Source: Mytilus edulis
Lineage: Eukaryota > Mollusca > Bivalvia > Mytilida > Mytilidae
Reading direction: 5' to 3'
DNA: 64,000 nucleotides
NCBI RefSeq assembly: GCF_963676685.1
Contig: NC_092349.1
Span: 85,014,604-85,078,603 of the forward strand
The translations under genes were made by a program, and so were the position numbers. Numbering within the stretch: the first letter of the stretch is position 1; each line of letters begins with the position of its first letter. Shown in pieces: positions 40,192 through 53,375 of this stretch. The notes under the pieces are model-generated. The model was not told where the DNA came from. It ran no database searches and saw only the letters and a program-made list of their open reading frames with translations.

Positions 40192-40386
40192 TCAAATTGT
40201 GACCCCAACAGCCTGCATAATTTCTACAACTTTTCTAAATTTATATTCCATGATAAGATCTTCACTTTCAAGCTGTCAAATGATTCTCAAATGGTTCACG
40301 CTCACAGCTTGACCAAAATGTTCAATATCATATGTTGGCAACAGTAGAACAGCAACTTTGACCGCCAGATTTCTATTTATTAAGAT
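40192..40386 (-). pseudogene. Possible decayed coding fragment, one internal stop
   Basis: On the minus strand the frame reads NLAVKVAVLLLPTYDIEHFG and QAVSVNHLRII, then TGA at 40278-40276, then QLESEDLIMEYKFRKVVEIM QAVGVTI and TGA at 40194-40192. The composition looks protein-like but I do not recognise a family. It lies between RPL23A and a retroelement tail and may be a transposon-derived remnant. Confidence 0.3.
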
Positions 40387-40389
40387 CAA

Positions 40390-40585
40390 TCTTAAGGCCT
40401 AAATACACAGAATATGTGATGTCTGTATTTTTGTGTTGTATGTGTATCTGATGTTATTACATGTATGTTTTGTTTATTAATATCAGTCGGTTAAAGAGCT
40501 CTTAAGAGCTCATGTTCTTTGTTATTATGTATATATATGCAACCCGACTTTAAATAAAGATTACTTTACTTTACTTTACACCTTA
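40390..40585 (+). repeat. 3' tail of a non-LTR retrotransposon
   Basis: Ends CCCGACTTTAAATAAAG then ATTACTTTACTTTACTTTAC. A polyadenylation-like AATAAA followed by a short tandem tail is typical of some LINE 3' ends. A similar TTTAAATAAAGCTAACTTAC duplication is at about 41547-41590, just before the RT fragment. Confidence 0.6.
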
Positions 40586-40825
40586 TCGCTATTTGTCCGC
40601 CATTACGGGAAATCACACAGGTTCCCGTAAAATTTTGACGTCATAAAACAAAATATCTGACGCCACAATGGAAAAGTGATTGTTGTTTGCGTCAAAAGTT
40701 CAAGCGCTCGGGTCAGCCGGGATTAGCGATAAGGTGTATTATCAGTGGCGGCACAAATAGGCCACTTTATGGTTAGTTCGGCAATATTGGAGGATGACAA
40801 TTAATACACCTTATGGCTTATCACT
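40566..40825. repeat. Inverted ACACCTTATCGCTA repeats
   Basis: ACACCTTATCGCTATTTG (40578) is matched inverted by TTAGCGATAAGGTGTATTA (about 40723-40741), and by a further TAATACACCTTATGGCTTATC at about 40803. It looks like one or two short MITE-like elements. No coding sequence. Confidence 0.5.
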
Positions 40826-41588
40826 GTTTAGAAATCTGTCCCACTTTACCTGAGAATCTGACCCCCATGAACCTTTGACATCATTCAACAATCACTTTTC
40901 ATGATTAATTGTTCAGTCATTTGGATATATGGTCACATATGATGAAATGGGAATTAAATGACTTACTTAAAGAAGAAAAGCACCATTTTAAACATCCACA
41001 CTAAAATTTACCCATAAATATATTGTTATCAATCTTATAAGAGAAGTCATATATGTCAACCTTTTTTTTTAATTACAACAAGTAAATACAGACCCGAAGT
41101 ACCAGTTAGCCCTCCACATTGACTTTTATAAATATCATGAAATGAAAGATTTAAAAAAGTATTACATTTGTTGTATTAGCAAGACTGTAATATGAGACAG
41201 GCATTACCTAGCTGTGAATGGGGACAAAGTCTGTATGAATCACTTTTTTAAAACATGGAAATAAAAGAAACGAAAATACAGTAACGTTTCAGATTTTGGT
41301 TCTGTTGTTAGAGATTTAGTTGTAAATGAATTGGTATTGACAATGATTGAGTTCAATCCTATATTTTACTAGACTGAAAAATATATATTTTATTCGAAGT
41401 CTCATGCAAACAACATTGGAAAAGGAAGTAGATTTCTGCACAAATGCAGGGATTAAAAAAAGTCAGTTCATAGTATATTGAAAATTTGGGGAAATTTTTC
41501 TGATTTTTTTTTTTTTTTTTTAATTGATTTTTCTACCGTAATAAGAGACTTTAAATAAAGCTAACTTACTTTAAATAAAGCTAATACT
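40826..41588. other. Intergenic, nothing recognised
   Basis: AT-rich, with poly-T runs (41055-41070, 41502-41522). No exon, RNA gene or clear repeat is supported. Confidence 0.4.
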
Positions 41589-42785
41589 AACAATGACCAC
41601 TGCCCTTTTCTCGATCTTGATATCTATATCACTAATGGAAAGCTGAATACTAAAATTTATGATAAAAGGGATGATTTTTCATTTCCTATCGTTAATTATC
41701 CGTTTTTAGATGGTGACGTTCCCTTGTCACCATCTTACGGTGTTTATATATCTCAACTTGTACGATTCGCTCATGTATGTAACAATGTTTTAGATTTTAA
41801 CGAAAGAAATTTATGTATTACTGAAAAATTATTACACCAGGGTTTTCGATATCACAAACTAGTCAAAACATTTACTAAATTTTATCATCGGTATAAAGAC
41901 ATCATTCGTAAATATAGCTCAACATGCAGACTTCTAATACGTTCAGGTATTTCACATCCAATTTTTTATGGAAATATTCTTTATAAAGCACAAAGGTGTC
42001 AGTATTCACCTCAGAAACTTACAAAACCTTTGAATAGACTTATTAAGAAGGGATATAATTACGATACTGTTGTCAAGTCATTAAAGATTGCATATTTTGG
42101 CGTTAATATTGAGTCACTGATAAGGTCTTTGCATCGGAACTAAACACATTTATTCTAAAAACAGTTGTTGGCATGACACAGGTTATGTTCTTCTCATATA
42201 TGTTATGATGGTATGATACTAAACCCCTAACGGGAAGGATTGTGCCTGATGTTCATATGATGAAATCATAATCTTTCAGTCAGTTTAATTGAAGTCTGGA
42301 GCTGGCATGTCAGTTAACTGCTAGTAGTCTGTTGTTATTTATGTATTATTGTCATTTTGTTTATTTTCTTTCGTTACATCTTCTGACATCAGACTCAGAC
42401 TTCTCTTGAACTGAATTTTAATGTGCGTATTGTTATGCGTTTACTTTTCTACATTGGCTAGAGGTATAGGGGGAGGGTTGAGATCTCACAAACATGTTTA
42501 CCCCCGCCGCATTTTTGCGCCTGTCCCAAGTCAGGAGCCTCTGGCCTTTGTTAGTCTTGTATTATTTTAATTTTAGTTTCTTGTGTACAATTTGGAAATT
42601 AGTATGGCGTTCATTATCACTGGACTAGTATATATTTGTTTAGGGGCCAGCTGAAGGACGCCTCCGGGTGCGGGAATTTCTCGCTACATTGAAGACCTGT
42701 TGGTGACCCTCTGCTGTTGTTTTTTATTTGGTCGGGTTGTTGTCTCTTTGACACATTCCCCATTTCCATTCTCAATTTTATTCGT
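41589..42785 (+). mobile_element. 5'-truncated retroelement: reverse transcriptase C-terminal part plus 3' region
   Basis: The frame is open from about 41589 to the TAA at 42141-42143, encoding NDHCPFLDLDIYITNGKLNT, then YDKRDDFSFPIVNYPFLDGD VP, PSYGVYISQLVRFAHVC, FRYHKLVKTFTKFYHRYKDI and IRSLHRN. The block 'YDKRDDF…PSYGVYISQLVRFA' is a frequent signature in the thumb/C-terminal part of reverse transcriptases of animal retroelements; I am not certain whether it is non-LTR or Penelope-like. The 3' non-coding part carries GTCCCAAGTCAGGAGCCTCT, CTTTGTTAGTCTTG and ends near GTTGTCTCTTTGACACATTC. Fragments of this tail recur at 16517-16575 and, inverted, 20500-20600. The ATG at 41724 is not the original start. 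Confidence 0.75.
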
Positions 42786-43346
42786 CCCCATAATATTTCA
42801 TATCCAGGATGATTTTCCTTACAAGCAAACAAAAGTCATGTAGTGATACTGTTAAACAGGACAAACAGCTAAAAAAAAGTATATAGGTAATGACAAAAAC
42901 ATTAAAATGTGTCTAAAAGTTATCCATTACTAGATCCATCCCTGATGGACCAAAATTGATCAGGCTATGAATCATCACCAGTTAGTTATGTGTTTTTGTC
43001 ATTATTTATATACTTTTGTTATTACCTACATGTACTTTTGATAAATTTGTCATAAAATTTATATCCGCTGGATACACAATGACATACAAGTACAAGTAAT
43101 TAGTTTGGCTTCAACTAACGAAAGCTCTATTAAGTTTATTATGGTTAGAGACCTCTACTGTCAGTATTTTTTTCTTTATCATGTTTATAACTCATCAGAA
43201 ATATATTTTTACATATTAATTTGGCTTTTTCAGATGATCATGCAGTTAAAAAAATCAGGAATAACAGCTGTATTTTTTTCATGTTAATTTGGCTTTTTCA
43301 GATGAACGTACAATATAAAAGGCTTTGATACAAGTTGAAAACAAAC

Positions 43347-46300
43347 ATGTCTGCAGCAAGGACAATGATGTCACAAAATGTGGCCAAGGATAGAATCGTT
43401 ACAAAATTCCCACAGGTTTGTCTCGTCCCTTAGAAACACAAAATTTTGTAACTCACTAAGTACCTTATATGTGCATAAAGCTTGATCCAATCTTTTACTT
43501 TTCTATAGACTATATACTAAATAATACTTTTATGACTAAAATTACATCTTGAGAAACAAAAGTGGGTTTTTTTTATGAACATTGTTTGATTGGCTTGCCA
43601 TTGGCCCATTAACATTAATTTGTAAAAATTTGTGTGTTGTTCTCTGATATATTGGGAAAGTTATAGAAAATGGAAAGAAATATTTATTGCACATACACAG
43701 TTTAAAAAGGAAAAGGAATTCAATATTTGGCCACATTTCATGTAAAATGTCATGAGAACAAACTTGGTACTTTATATCGACCTAGAATGAGTGGTAGAAT
43801 CTATATGGATATTTGTACGATTATATGGAGTTTTTATAGTAATTATTTTCAAAACAGATTTTCTGTATCGTTGCTGTAAATATAATAAAAATGAAATGAA
43901 CAAGAAAAGTAATGTAACTTTCCTTTTATATGTAAAAAGATATAAGAAGATGTGGTATGAGTGCCAATTAGACAATTCTCTCATCCAAGTTACAATTTTG
44001 AAAAGTAAACCATTACAGGTCAAAATACAGTCTTCAACACGGAGCCTTGGCTCACACCAAAAAGCAAGCTATAAACATGATAAATGCACATTTGATTGTT
44101 AAAATTCAATTCAATAAGTTCTGTGTTGCTTACTTTTAAGGCCTTTCATCCAGATGCAACACCATATCAGAAGATGAACTTTCACCCTAAGGTCAAGGCT
44201 GCATGTACTGATAATAAGACAGGCAGAGTTGGGTAATTATGTTCAATCACTATAGTAGAGGACACAAAGGTCATCTTTATAAAATCTAAGTTTGTTATCA
44301 TCTTTATGGTTAATTTATAGACAAATTATAACAAAAAATGATAAACCACTTCCAGAATTAATTTGTAGTCTTCTGTTTCATGCAGAAATTTCAAGTTCTA
44401 TTGAATTTAAACGATTTCACTTATAAACTTTACTCTTGCAGGTTAATGTTCACTATAGCTATACATAAACTACTTAGACCACTGAGGCTCAGGTGAAAGT
44501 ATGTCAGATGGTTAAAGATGTATACGACTTTGCTAGTAATTTGTAATGTACACATATGTTCATAGAATGGTAATAAAATATCTTTTAGCTTGCCAGCATA
44601 TGTTGTCTCAGTTTGAAAGACCAGGTATGTTAGTTTGAGCTTACTTTTTGCAGGTTGAAAATTTGTAAAGCTGTGTTAGTAGGTGATGTGTCTGTGGGAA
44701 AGACCAGTCTAGTCAACAGGTAGGACTTGTTACTCTCAAGTTGAAATGTCTAGTTTGTTTCAAATAACAGATGTATTGCATTTCCATAATATATCCTTTT
44801 ATAAATTTTGGGAAGTATGATGCTCAAAAACTGTTTTGGAGTGTAAAAACCATAGGTACCTGAAAACAAATACAGTCAGACGTTTCTTGTAAGGAATAAA
44901 AGAAATGGGATTAGCATTAACACAATGAAAAGACATGATAAGGTCAATACTGAACATTATTCCAGTGTCTACCCGTATCTATTCAATATGTCAAACTCAA
45001 AATCATTGCAGAGTCTAAACAAGTTTGACAAATATTAAAGATCTGTCTACACCAAATTCTTTGAAAAAAAATTAAAAAATGTTGTATACAGGATTGGTTC
45101 ATGTACAACAGAATATAAAGTTTTTATATTTCAGATTTTGCCATGATGTATTTGACAGAGATTACAAAGCCACTATAGGTGTAGATTTTGAAGTAGAAAA
45201 ATTTAGTCTGTTAAATGTCCCTTTCACATTACAAATGTAAGTATGCATAGATGGAAAGTTTTCAATTAAAACATTTTTAACCAAGAAGAGCAAACAACGA
45301 TTTCTATTTTGATATAACTGTGGACATTTGGTGTCTCCTGTTTACTTAATATATAAGTTGTTATACATATACCATGTTAGATGAAGCGTTTATGATGTAA
45401 ACTATCACAGCATCAATTTTTTAACCCTGTTGATGAAATCTCATAATTGATCTTTTTCACTCTATCAAGTACAATTACTTAGTTTGAAAATAATTCAAAT
45501 CTTTTCCCTTTTCATATGTTTTTAATGTATGAAAGATAGGTAAAAGATTATAGGTTGAAAATAATGTATAAGGCCATGGCTTAAAAAGAAAGACAAAAAT
45601 ACAAACAACAGTACACAGTGCACAAAATACAGCATAGAAGACTTAAGACTGAGCAACACAAACCCCCACTAAAAATCTGGTTATCATACAAGTATAACAT
45701 TAATGTAATTCATACTGTCAAAAGACATAAAAAAGGGATAGATTTTAGTACCATTGACAATTATCAGGTCTTCGCTTTATTCTTCATTTGTTAGAAGTTT
45801 CATAATTAACAATTTTTAATTTTTCAATTCTAGATGGGACACAGCAGGTCAAGAACGATTTAAATGTATAGCAGCATCATATTATAGGGGTGCTAATGGT
45901 AGGTGTTGTAAAAATATAAGAAACTTATTTGCATTTTATGAAAAAAATGTAAATCCAACTACATATTTTTATAAGATGATCCTTTGGCAATTTTATGAGA
46001 ATCCAAAGAGATTCTAATACAGTTGAAGAGTTGCCACTGTCAATTGTCGATATGACAGTTGCAAAGACAGTTTTACTGGTGACAAATCAAAAATGATGGT
46101 AGCAACTTGTCAACTACAGTACTGTTATTCTGATTCTAATGCATTACAAAAAGAAAAAAAATGTATAAATTTGGCATACAAAAAAAATCTGAATCTTCCT
46201 GAATGATTTTGGCGCAAAGACGTAGCTAAATGTGACATCATACAAATGAAAACATACAAACTGGAGGTTATTATGCTACCTCTATGATTCAAATTCAGAT

Positions 46301-49300
46301 AAAAACACATATTAAAACAGTAAATTTGAGATAGGTGTTGTTTTATTTTCAATAATATTGTAGTAACCGAACATTTGTTGATCCAATCAATTCAAAATGG
46401 CAGTGCCCTCCTTAGTTACGCCTGGTCAGTGGTGGATTTGACAGTAACTTTAAGCCAATGAAAAAAATTGTTACGTAAAAATTGCATAAGAGTCTTTGTT
46501 TATAATTATCTTCGTGTGATACCATGTGTTGAGAATTTAGAAAAAATCTTCAGACCATTTTAATACTGTGAATTCATTATTCACAATCCTTATCATGATA
46601 AACCTATATTCAGGCAACTTTTGAGGCAACTATAAAATCAAGAACTGAATATTTGTGGTGAAAAAAAATTTGCTTGTAAAATATTGAAATTACTACTGTT
46701 AACAATTTTAACAATTGGTTACTTTTACTAAATAAAAAAAAAAACATTGTTCATTTGAATTACAAGATTTAAAAATAATATGGTTACTGGTTATATAGTT
46801 AAATTTGTGACTTTTACAACCAGTTAAAAGAACAAGTGAAAGGAGATAGTAGAAATTACTTTCAAAGTAAAATGTTGAAACATTTACAAAGTTCCAAGAT
46901 AAATTATACAATTATAAATCATGTTGAAAGTTATACACAACTGTTATCAATAACATGGACAATCAGTCATAAAGTCAGATGCAAAAGATACATTCACAGT
47001 TTTAACAAACAACAATAAAGTTCAAAGACAGATTGATAAAGATAACAAATTTGATTGTATAATTTCAGTGACAATAGTTGTATTTGATTTGTCAGATGAA
47101 TCTTCATTGGCCAATGTAGCACGGTGGATGGATGATGCTGCTGGTAACTCGTCTGATCCAATCAAATTTGTTGTTGGTACAAAGAAAGACTTAGTAGTAA
47201 GACATCTATATTGTCTATATGTTATCGTTGACAGAACAACAAAAAAAAACCATTGTTAAGTCTATGCATCCTCTGGAATGTTAATATACTAATTATTATT
47301 TATTTCATTCTTTGGGTACCAATTTTTGTAGGTAAAGGCAATCCATGAAATGAAATACTCATTAAACAGGCTATTATTTGAACTTGAAATTATTTTTAAT
47401 TATGGAATTTGCATAATTTCTTGTGCTTGAAATTTTTAATAGATTCCATGTTTATTTGGTATTATAATGTTTTGAGCTGTTCGTAACACTTTCCATACAA
47501 TGTATTTTGTATAGATAGTGTTGTGCACGGTATAGTACATTCTATTAAAAATGTACTATCTTCTTTGTAATAGAAAGTGTTGTGCACAGCACAGAACATT
47601 AAAGTATAGAATAAACATGGAATTTATTGAAAAAATTTCAAACCAAGAAATTATGTAAATTCCATAATTGATAATAATTCCAAGTTCAAATAATATGGAT
47701 TTGTAATAAACTTGTATGCAGATTTTAAATTAACTCAATTATCAAATATCCACAACATACTATTTCATACTTTTACCAAAAATTAGTACCCACAAAAATA
47801 GATGAATCCATTGAAGTAACTATTTTTCTTCTGATGTATGTTCAGATTATTTCTGAAATTAGTTATTATTGCCTATATAGATGAGACTATTAGGCTCACG
47901 ATTGAAAACTGTATTGTTGTTTTTAACATCTTTGTATTGATTTTCATTATTTTTATGATACCTTCAAAACTGTGACTCCATATCTGTAATATTAGATAAA
48001 GAGACATGTTATATTCATTATAATATCTCAACATTTTCATTAGAAAAAAGGGGATAACAAGTGGCAAACATGCACCCAAATAAAAGTTTAACTTTTAACC
48101 CTTCAGTTGTAAAAGTCTAATAATAGTAAGAAACCAAATATGAAAACCACGTAATTCACTGTACAACTTCATTTAATGACAATAACAATACCTAAAATCC
48201 TGAACAAAAATAAACATACTTTTTCTATTCAGTTGCATAATCAAAATGTTGCAGGTGTATTCCCGTATTTTGAAATACAGCCATATGATATAATAAACAT
48301 TAACTGCTGTTGAATATGAAAATCATTTATTGAAATAAATTTCTTTTTTTCAAGTCACCAGCTGCTTTTGAATCAATAGAACAGAATGCAGTGGAAATTG
48401 CTAATTCATTAGGGGCAGAGTTTTGGGCTGTGTCATCCAAAACAGGTATTTAAATGCAATAGATTTACAATTAGTTTTACCTTGAGTTTTAAATTTTATC
48501 ATTAATTCACTCACAGACATGTGCATTTAAATTACTAAATAAGAATTGATACTTAACCAAGAAACAAAGTATGAACAAGAGCATTTAATAAATCATTATC
48601 TTTTCAAATTTTTTTAGGAGTAATATTGATGTATTATCAAAATCACAAGACCAATATATGAAAATGAATAAATTGAAGTATTTATTTACCTAGGTGAGAA
48701 TGTGAAAGAGTTTTTCTTCAGAGCAGTAGCATTAACTTTTGAAGCAGCTATTTTACGAGAGATAGATACATCTAGTGATGGACCTACCAAACAGATTGGA
48801 AACGATTTAATCAGTAAGTATTGGAAGGTTTTCAAGGGTAATCACTGAGGTTTAAGTGATCAAAATGTTTTTAGAAAATTGATGATTTGGTATGCAGTAT
48901 ATTCTGTCTGTGTGTCAAAATCTGTCTGAGACATTTTTTATTTCATTTTTCTAAGCAACAACATGTATTGCTTCTTTATATATTACAAGTTTCATCTGGT
49001 AATGCTGTGCTGTACTGTGTGACATGTTTTCAGTTGCTTCATTGTTTAATTTTGATTTTACCTAAAAACATATATCTTAAAAATGTCATTCACATATATT
49101 TATGTCAGAGTTAACCTCTGATATCTGTCAGCAAATGGAGACCACCCTGACATGTATTCAATAGGAGAGGGTTGAATCTGGCCAAGATTAAATGGCAAAC
49201 TAACTTTAAAACTGTACTACTATATGTTCATTTGTTTTGTAAATGAACTTGCTTGATGGACCATTCAGTATATTATTTCATGTATTTATAACTTCTTTCT

Positions 49301-49377
49301 TTACAGAAGTAGACAATGAAAATGTATTTGAAAGAAGAAGTAAGAAGAATCCTTTAGGAAAATGCTGTGATATGTAA
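43347..49377 (+). CDS. RAB34: Rab34/Rab36-type small GTPase, complete, eight exons
   Basis: Exons: 43347-43415, 44141-44232, 44654-44719, 45135-45236, 45834-45898, 47069-47196, 48355-48445, 48694-48813, 49307-49377 (listed as nine coding blocks; all GT/AG, phases consistent), 804 nt, 267 aa. The N-terminal extension includes FHPKVKAACTDNKTGRVG, as in Rab34/36. G1 is GDVSVGKTS (64-72), switch I YKATIGVDFE (86-95), G3 WDTAGQE (111-117), G4 GTKKD (168-172, replacing NKxD as is usual in Rab34) and G5 SSKTG (201-205). The C-terminus ends GKCCDM, with cysteines for prenylation. Rab34 acts at Golgi and ciliary vesicles and binds RILP-family effectors; it is needed for intracellular ciliogenesis in vertebrates. 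Length matches human Rab34 (259) and Rab36. Whether it is orthologous to Rab34 alone or to the Rab34/36 ancestor cannot be told here. Intron 6 holds a foldback element. Confidence 0.95.
43930..44000 (+). repeat. Dispersed 'AGATGTGGTATGAGTGCCAAT' repeat in Rab34 intron 1
   Basis: AAGAAGATGTGGTATGAGTG then CCAATTAGACAATTCTC matches the family described at 5521. It continues with CAAAATACAGTCTTCAACAC, seen after some family members. Non-coding. Confidence 0.55.
45540..45720 (+). repeat. Dispersed 'ACAGCATAGAAGACTTAAGACT' repeat in Rab34 intron
   Basis: AAGACAAAAATACAAACAAC then AGTACACAGTGCACAAAATA and GAGCAACACAAACCCCCAC resemble the block at 21290-21400. A diverged copy of that family. Confidence 0.5.
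47280..47825. mobile_element. Large imperfect foldback element in Rab34 intron 6
   Basis: The arms are inverted over roughly 250 bp each: TTTCATTCTTTGGGTACCAA, ATTTGAACTTGAAATTATTT and TCCATGTTTATTTGGTATTA on the left, with their inverted counterparts on the right (TAGTACCCACAAAAATAGAT, AATAATTCCAAGTTCAAAT). The centre near 47515-47600 carries GTGTTGTGCACGG and GTGTTGTGCACAGCAC. The ends resemble those of the MITE at 13024-13251. Confidence 0.65.
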
Positions 49378-51860
49378 ACTCTTCAGTCTTCCAATGTGCC
49401 ATCAGTAACATTAGACAGATACCATCTTTAGTCAAAACCAGAATGTTATTGTATTATTTTGGGGTATAAATGTCTAATTTACATATCATGTTCAAACAAG
49501 GATCTTTCATTTGTTAACCATTTTACTTGCAAATTATCATATTTGTTCACATTCTTGCATAAGCATTTTCAAAATTGTTAGCTGTTGAAACCATAAATGC
49601 TATGTAGAGGAGAGCCACATAAGGAAACTTACTGTCAGAGTTATCATAGATTAACCTGAACTTTTTTTTCAGTTTAAAAGCTCTTCTGATATAACTGACT
49701 TCTGCTAGAAAAATGGCTATTAAATCAATGGTTTCTGTAATATGTAAAGATATCACACAAAGAATTGTTGTGGTTTTTCAAAAGAACCAGAGAAAGTAAA
49801 GAAAATTATATTAAAACCATTAAAACCAATGTTTTAATCAGTTATTCCATAACATTCTTTTATAATTTTCAAGACAGTGTCTTTCACCTAGGAATTTGAA
49901 GTTCATTTAAAAATTAAATGTATTGTAAAAGGTTAACTGTAATTTACTATAAAGGCCAAATAGTGTACATATATTTTTTGTAGATTTACTTATATGGTTT
50001 TTGTTAAGTTGTTTGTTAAGAATTTATTGTATGATTTTTGATATACTGGTCAACATAGAAAAAAAGGTATATTTTTGTTTATTAACTAACAGTTGCTCCA
50101 TTTTTTTTATATGTAAAGGTTTGAACTGTTTCAATTGAACTGATGGAATTATGCTTATATTTCAGTGGTCATCTTTATTCACTGTTCTGGTAGATGTTTT
50201 TTTTTTTTTTTTTTTTTTTTATAAATGACCATTGGCTAAGTGGTTGCAGTAAATACAAGATATACATTACTAAACAACATATAATGATTTATTTACAATG
50301 CACTTTTTAAGTAATTTTTCATTGATGCTCTGTATACATTTTTCAAATCTTCTTTTAAAAAGATGATTCATTTTAATACAAGTTACCTAACATATTCTTG
50401 CTATTCTGTAATCCAGTTTGACTTTTCATTCCTACCCCATTAACTTATTTCAATCATTTAAGACATTTTATATGAATTCTAAATTGTTGTTTAGTTTTAA
50501 ATGCCTACTAAAAGGTCATGGATATTTTCAATCTATTGACTTAATTCAAATGTATACAGCAGTCTTTTATTTAATAGAAAATTTTGACATTTATGTTTTC
50601 ATTGAACCCAATATTTGGTAGACTTTTTATGGTACCATGGTATATGTAGTGCTATTACTTTATAATTGCCATTTTTAACTAGTCATAGATATTATGAGAT
50701 AAAGAATCTGAATTTGCATTTTTTTTACACTGGGTAGTTGTTTAGTTAGTGCATTGATATTTCACAATTTATAATTTTTTACATGATTTTTGAAAAGTTT
50801 TTTTTATTTCAATTTGGAGTTCTAATACATATTTAAAGTCTAAAGGATCCAAATTAATCATAGTCTGTATTTGACAGGTATCAGAAGGATGGTAATTCTT
50901 CCAGGTTACCTTTTCCTCTATATATATCTTATTATTTGTACGCCGAAGAAAGAAAAACATACATGTTTTATATTTATTGGTCTGCCAAAGAAAGAAAATA
51001 ATAGTCAAAGTACATGTGTTCAATTTAACATAGTATACAATATTTTATAACTATTAATTTACTACTCTGTATTTACAGTTATATATTATTATTATTTTGT
51101 ATAATCAAAGTAATTAGATTCCTTCAGAAAGAGTCACATGTTCAAATGGTTTTTTTTTCATTATCTGACTTTTATGTTGGACATTATGTTTTAATGTTCA
51201 ATATTTAAACAGGGGAGGTAACTAATGAAACACCAATAATTTAGCTAAGTATGGTATGATTCTAATTACAAGGTTGTCTTCACTGAGGGAAATAGTATGG
51301 GTTGGCAATTTGTATCAGCTCATAATGATTTAATATTAGAATCATGTCCGTCCCAGATTAAAAATATTCAAAGAAGCCCTTCTTCTTTTTATGGAATTTT
51401 AACCAATTAAAAAAACTAGAATGGTAACCCCTATGCATTTACCATTTTACTCAATATACTGATATTTAATCAATTGGCCGTCCATTAAAAACCATTTACA
51501 CATTTGTTTGTTGATTAGAGATATATTTTGATATTGTTAACTGTTTATAAAGAGTGCTTCCCCTTGTACTTCTCTTTTGTTTCCCACTGAACTTAATATG
51601 AATAATGTAAGCCTTTATGTAAATATACAATTAATTAACAACAAATAATACATATAAAAGCGGTGATATAGTGCTTGAAGTTTGACAAAGTTTTATATTT
51701 TATAAAATTATTAACCTTACAAGAAGTTTATAGTTTATTTGTCTTCAATTTTTATGAAAACTGACATTCAGTTGATATTACTATGTATGCTATTAAACTT
51801 ATTTAATGGTACTGGTGATATAATTATATTTTCGATGCATTTAATATGTGTAACTTTTAA
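49378..51860. other. Rab34 3' flank and intergenic AT-rich DNA
   Basis: Probable 3'UTR of the Rab34-type gene at its start; the polyadenylation site is not determined. It includes a run of more than 20 T (50198-50220). No other gene or clear repeat was recognised. Confidence 0.4.
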
Positions 51861-51862
51861 GT

Positions 51863-52120
51863 TATGTTTGTTTCAAAACAGATTGTACTGTGACTGTTAG
51901 TAATGTTTGTTGCAAACTAGGTTGTACTGTGAGTTTAATTAATGTTTGTTGCAAACTAGGTTGTGTTGTGACTAAGTTATGTTTGTTGCAAACTAGATTG
52001 TACTGTGACTTTAGGTAATGTTTGTTGCAAACTAGATTGTACTGTGACTTAAGGTAATGTTTTTTGCAAAGTAGATTGTACTGTGACTTTAGGTAATGTT
52101 TGTTGCAAACTAGATTGTAT
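51863..52120. repeat. 39-bp minisatellite, about six copies
   Basis: The unit TAATGTTTGTTGCAAACTAG plus ATTGTACTGTGACTTTAGG repeats six times with small differences. The minus-strand frame with recurring KHYLKSQYNLVC is a by-product of the repetition. Confidence 0.9.
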
Positions 52121-53159
52121 TTACAATCACATTTTATAATTTTCATATGGTTATTCAATTTTTGTACAGCCTTTTTTTACACATATCAATAAATTTGTGA
52201 TTTTATAAAAATCAATAAACATGGCAAAAAGGAACATTTGAGTTGAACATTTTTTCTGAAATTATTTTTTGAGAATACTTTGAAGTGTCATTCAGAGCTT
52301 TATGAAAGATGAATATGCTCACACTGGCTGCTAATCCAACAGCTCATATGGACATTGATTGAGAATTGTTTCCCCAACAACTATTATTAAGTGTTCAGGG
52401 CATAAAGTGTTATCCATGTCTGTTGAACCATCTCTTTGAAACCAATCAGTCATTCAGATATTTTTCATTATACCTTAGAATAATGATTAAAGTGGATTTT
52501 TGGTACTGTTCATTACCGTATAATTGTGACTTACATACACAATCAAGTTTGTGTTACCTTCCACATGACTGCCTTTTTGTATAATTATGGCCCTTGGACT
52601 TTCAAGAAAATTATACTGGTCATAATGCCTACAAATATATCTAATATTTGCTACAACAATGATGAGTTCAAGATCAAATTTCCATTTTGTTCAAACTTAC
52701 CCTATACGTTGCAAGCAAGACCAATACCACATCTGGATTTGCATTGCAGCATGTAGTTGATTGATGTAACATGTCTACTGAGGCTTTACTGATCATTTCC
52801 TTTCATTGAAGCCAAGAAAACTTAAATGAAAGATTTCTTTGTCAATGAGCATTGTAAAACTTCCAACTACTGGAAAACAGGCAGTGGCTGCATGGCTGAT
52901 GTAAAAATTGCTTGCATGGTACAACACTACATTACCCAGCTCCAGACAAAATATAAAACCAATCCCTTCTAAAGAAAAAATAATTTGACAAAAAGTTTTC
53001 CTGAGTGATGGAGGTCAGCAGTTACTATAGCTGCTGTTGTCCTTGATGATACATATAAATACACATAATTTTTCAGTGCAGTCATACTACTTCATTTTTT
53101 GAAGAGAAAAAAAAATCAAGAAATGAACATTTAGTAATAATTGATTAACAAAAGCAGCA

Positions 53160-53375
53160 GTATTTGTTGTTGAGTGATGAATCTGAGAAAGCATCACAAG
53201 GTAAAGCTGACTCATATAAACTCTGAAACCAAATTTCAGAAATACTTGTATTGTAGTTCCCGAGGAAGATGTGGTGAAAAATATTCATGGGACAAACAGA
53301 CCGACAGATGGACAGAGGTAAAACAGTATTCCCCCACTTTAAACTTTTTTAAAGTGGGGTATACTAATAAATGTA
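53160..53375 (+). repeat. Dispersed repeat end with hairpin (CCCCCACTTT … AAAGTGGGG)
   Basis: Contains AAACTCTGAAACCAAATTTC, GGACAAACAGACCGACAGAT and, at its end, CCCCCACTTTAAACTTTTTTAAAGTGGGG, a terminal hairpin like those of the GCCCC-type dispersed repeats. Short ORFs here are by-products. Confidence 0.55.

Noticed and set aside
47069-47259. 63-codon ORF at the Rab exon as a separate gene
   Set aside because: Only 47069-47196 is coding (an internal Rab34 exon); the rest is intron read-through.
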